A DNA stretch of 64,000 nucleotides, taken from the NCBI GenBank assembly GCA_009360345.1, contig SPDP01000004.1, positions 310,001 to 374,000 of the forward strand, in the 5' to 3' direction. The position numbers were made by a program, and so were the translations under genes. This document shows positions 62,981 to 64,000 of the stretch, one piece after another (within the stretch, counting starts at the first letter, position 1; each line of letters opens with the position of its first letter). Under the pieces are notes generated by a model. That model saw nothing but the letters and a program-made list of their open reading frames with translations. It had not been told where the DNA came from and searched no databases. The stretch is from Alcaligenaceae bacterium SAGV5 (GTDB taxonomy: Bacteria; Pseudomonadota; Gammaproteobacteria; Burkholderiales; Burkholderiaceae_B).

Positions 62981-64000
62981 TCATTTCGGGGTGCCAGGAA
63001 CCAGCAAGGCCGCCAGTCCCAGCGCCGCGCCGGTCGCGCATATCGCCTGCCACTGGCCCAGGCTCCATGCCACGCCGGCCAGGGCGGATCCGGCCGCGCC
63101 GCCAAGAAAGAACAGACCGACGAACAGCGCGTTGACGCGGCTGCGGGCCGCGGGGTCCAGCAGATTGACGGCGCGCCGTCCCAGGGTCTGGTCGCCGGTG
63201 ACGCCGGCATCCAGGACGATGGCCGCCAGGCCCATGGCGATCCAGGCCGCATGGCCACCGTGCCAGGCGCTTCCGGCCCAGGCCGCCAAGGCAAAGGCGC
63301 CGACCATGCCGAGATGGGAGATCGCCGTCACCGGCCGCGTCCAGCCCCGGTCGCCGGCCCGGCCCACCCAGGGCGTGATGAAGGCGGCGGCCGCGCCCAC
63401 CAGCGCGAACACGGCGATGCCGCGCTGTCCCACGGAGTAGGGCGGCTGTGCGAGGCGCAGCGCGACGGCGGTCCAGAACAGGCTGAAGGCCGCCATGCTG
63501 AGGGCGGCGCTGGCCGCGCGCCGGCGCAGGACCGGTTCGCGGCGCAGCAGCGATCCCAGCGACACGATCAGATCGAGGTAGCGCGGACCGGGCGGCGGCA
63601 GCCGGTCGGGAATGCCGCGCACCAGCGTCAGGCCGAGCGCCAGCGACGCCACGGCGCTGGCGGCATAGAACGCGCGCCAGCCCAGCGTGTCGGCCAGCAG
63701 GCTGGCCAACGGCCGGGACAGCAGAACGCCCACCATCAGGCCGCCCATGATGTCGCCGATCACCCGCCCCCTGATATCGGGGCCCACCATGGCGGCGGCG
63801 ATGGGCACCAGCACCTGGATGACGGAACTGGCCGCGCCCAGGACGAACAAGGCCGCCAGCAGCAGCGCGGCGGAGGGGCTGCACGCGGCGGTTGCCGCGG
63901 CCGCCGCGGCAACCGCCAGCATCGCGCGCACCAGGCGGCGGTGGGGCGCCACGTCCGCCAGGGGGACGAGCAGGAACAGCCCGGCCGCATAGCCCAGCAG
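62981..64000 (-). CDS. MFS-family permease (5' end beyond the window)
   Basis: 340 codons of a major facilitator are present; the frame stays open to the right edge (reading LLGYAAGLFLLVPLADVAPH at the edge), so the first roughly 50-70 residues lie outside the window. Motifs include PLADVAPHRRLVRAMLAVAA (loop 2-3 type), GRVIGDIMGGLMVGVLLSRP and LGWRAFYAASAVASLAL. About ten hydrophobic spans are visible. It resembles drug-efflux or arabinose-efflux-type carriers (YjiJ/AraJ-like); the substrate is unknown. Confidence 0.85.
   Translation of the reverse strand: MLGYAAGLFLLVPLADVAPHRRLVRAMLAVAAAAAATAACSPSAALLLAALFVLGAASSVIQVLVPIAAAMVGPDIRGRVIGDIMGGLMVGVLLSRPLASLLADTLGWRAFYAASAVASLALGLTLVRGIPDRLPPPGPRYLDLIVSLGSLLRREPVLRRRAASAALSMAAFSLFWTAVALRLAQPPYSVGQRGIAVFALVGAAAAFITPWVGRAGDRGWTRPVTAISHLGMVGAFALAAWAGSAWHGGHAAWIAMGLAAIVLDAGVTGDQTLGRRAVNLLDPAARSRVNALFVGLFFLGGAAGSALAGVAWSLGQWQAICATGAALGLAALLVPGTPK

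Overview
The window is GC-rich, densely packed chromosomal DNA from a beta-proteobacterium of the order Burkholderiales. It is most likely family Alcaligenaceae, with a Bordetella- or Achromobacter-like gene content: a tripartite-tricarboxylate (Bug/TctC) binding protein, a two-partner-secretion transporter, a separate ribB under an FMN riboswitch, pnp first in the window, and a GC-rich dispersed repeat next to gene ends. No phage, insertion sequence, CRISPR array or rRNA is visible. One tRNA gene (tRNA-Ser GCU) is present.

Layout. 0-2.4 kb: pnp. 2.4-3.2 kb: a higBA toxin-antitoxin pair whose toxin carries an in-frame amber codon. 3.3-4.8 kb: a LysR regulator and a small exported Sel1/TPR-like protein. 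4.85-8.4 kb: a nucleoside-type ABC importer (ATPase and two permeases). 8.4-10.5 kb: a deletion scar joining a penicillin-acylase remnant to the last residues of malQ. 10.5-11.8 kb: a uracil/xanthine permease. 12.4-15.9 kb: divergent ggt and gshA (glutathione breakdown and synthesis). 16-25.6 kb: antiporter, cardiolipin synthase, ribA, uppP, suhB, trmJ, a PrpF-type isomerase, lpxH and two cyclophilins. 26.5-32.6 kb: cysS, an AlkA-type glycosylase, accA, tilS and lysC, then tRNA-Ser. 33.2-34.9 kb: a tannase/feruloyl-esterase-family lipoprotein. 35-39 kb: a four-gene catabolic operon divergent from a GntR regulator, with palindromic operator-like DNA between them. 39-41.3 kb: FMN riboswitch, ribB and an MFS permease.

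The accessory part starts at 41.4 kb. Reading leftward from 46.4 kb, a TpsB-type outer-membrane transporter is followed by a highly repetitive collagen-like lipoprotein and a MarR regulator, all on one strand. This is the best candidate for an uncharacterised system here: a two-partner-like transporter whose neighbour is a three-module, 18-residue-repeat lipoprotein rather than a filamentous TpsA. Rightward from 46.8 kb come a stand-alone MHYT membrane sensor and a nearly complete Flp/Tad pilus locus (flp, tadV, two tadE-like genes, rcpC, rcpA, tadZ, tadA, tadB, tadC, tadD, a DUF3613-like gene, tadG). A sigma-54-type activator and a DUF2968-like exported coiled-coil protein follow. A partial MFS permease runs off the right edge.

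At least four copies of a GC-rich hairpin repeat lie beside gene ends (after pnp, after uppP, upstream of cysS, after the glycosylase), and in one case the repeat supplies the stop codon. All functional names come from recognising motifs and family resemblance by eye; no database search was run.
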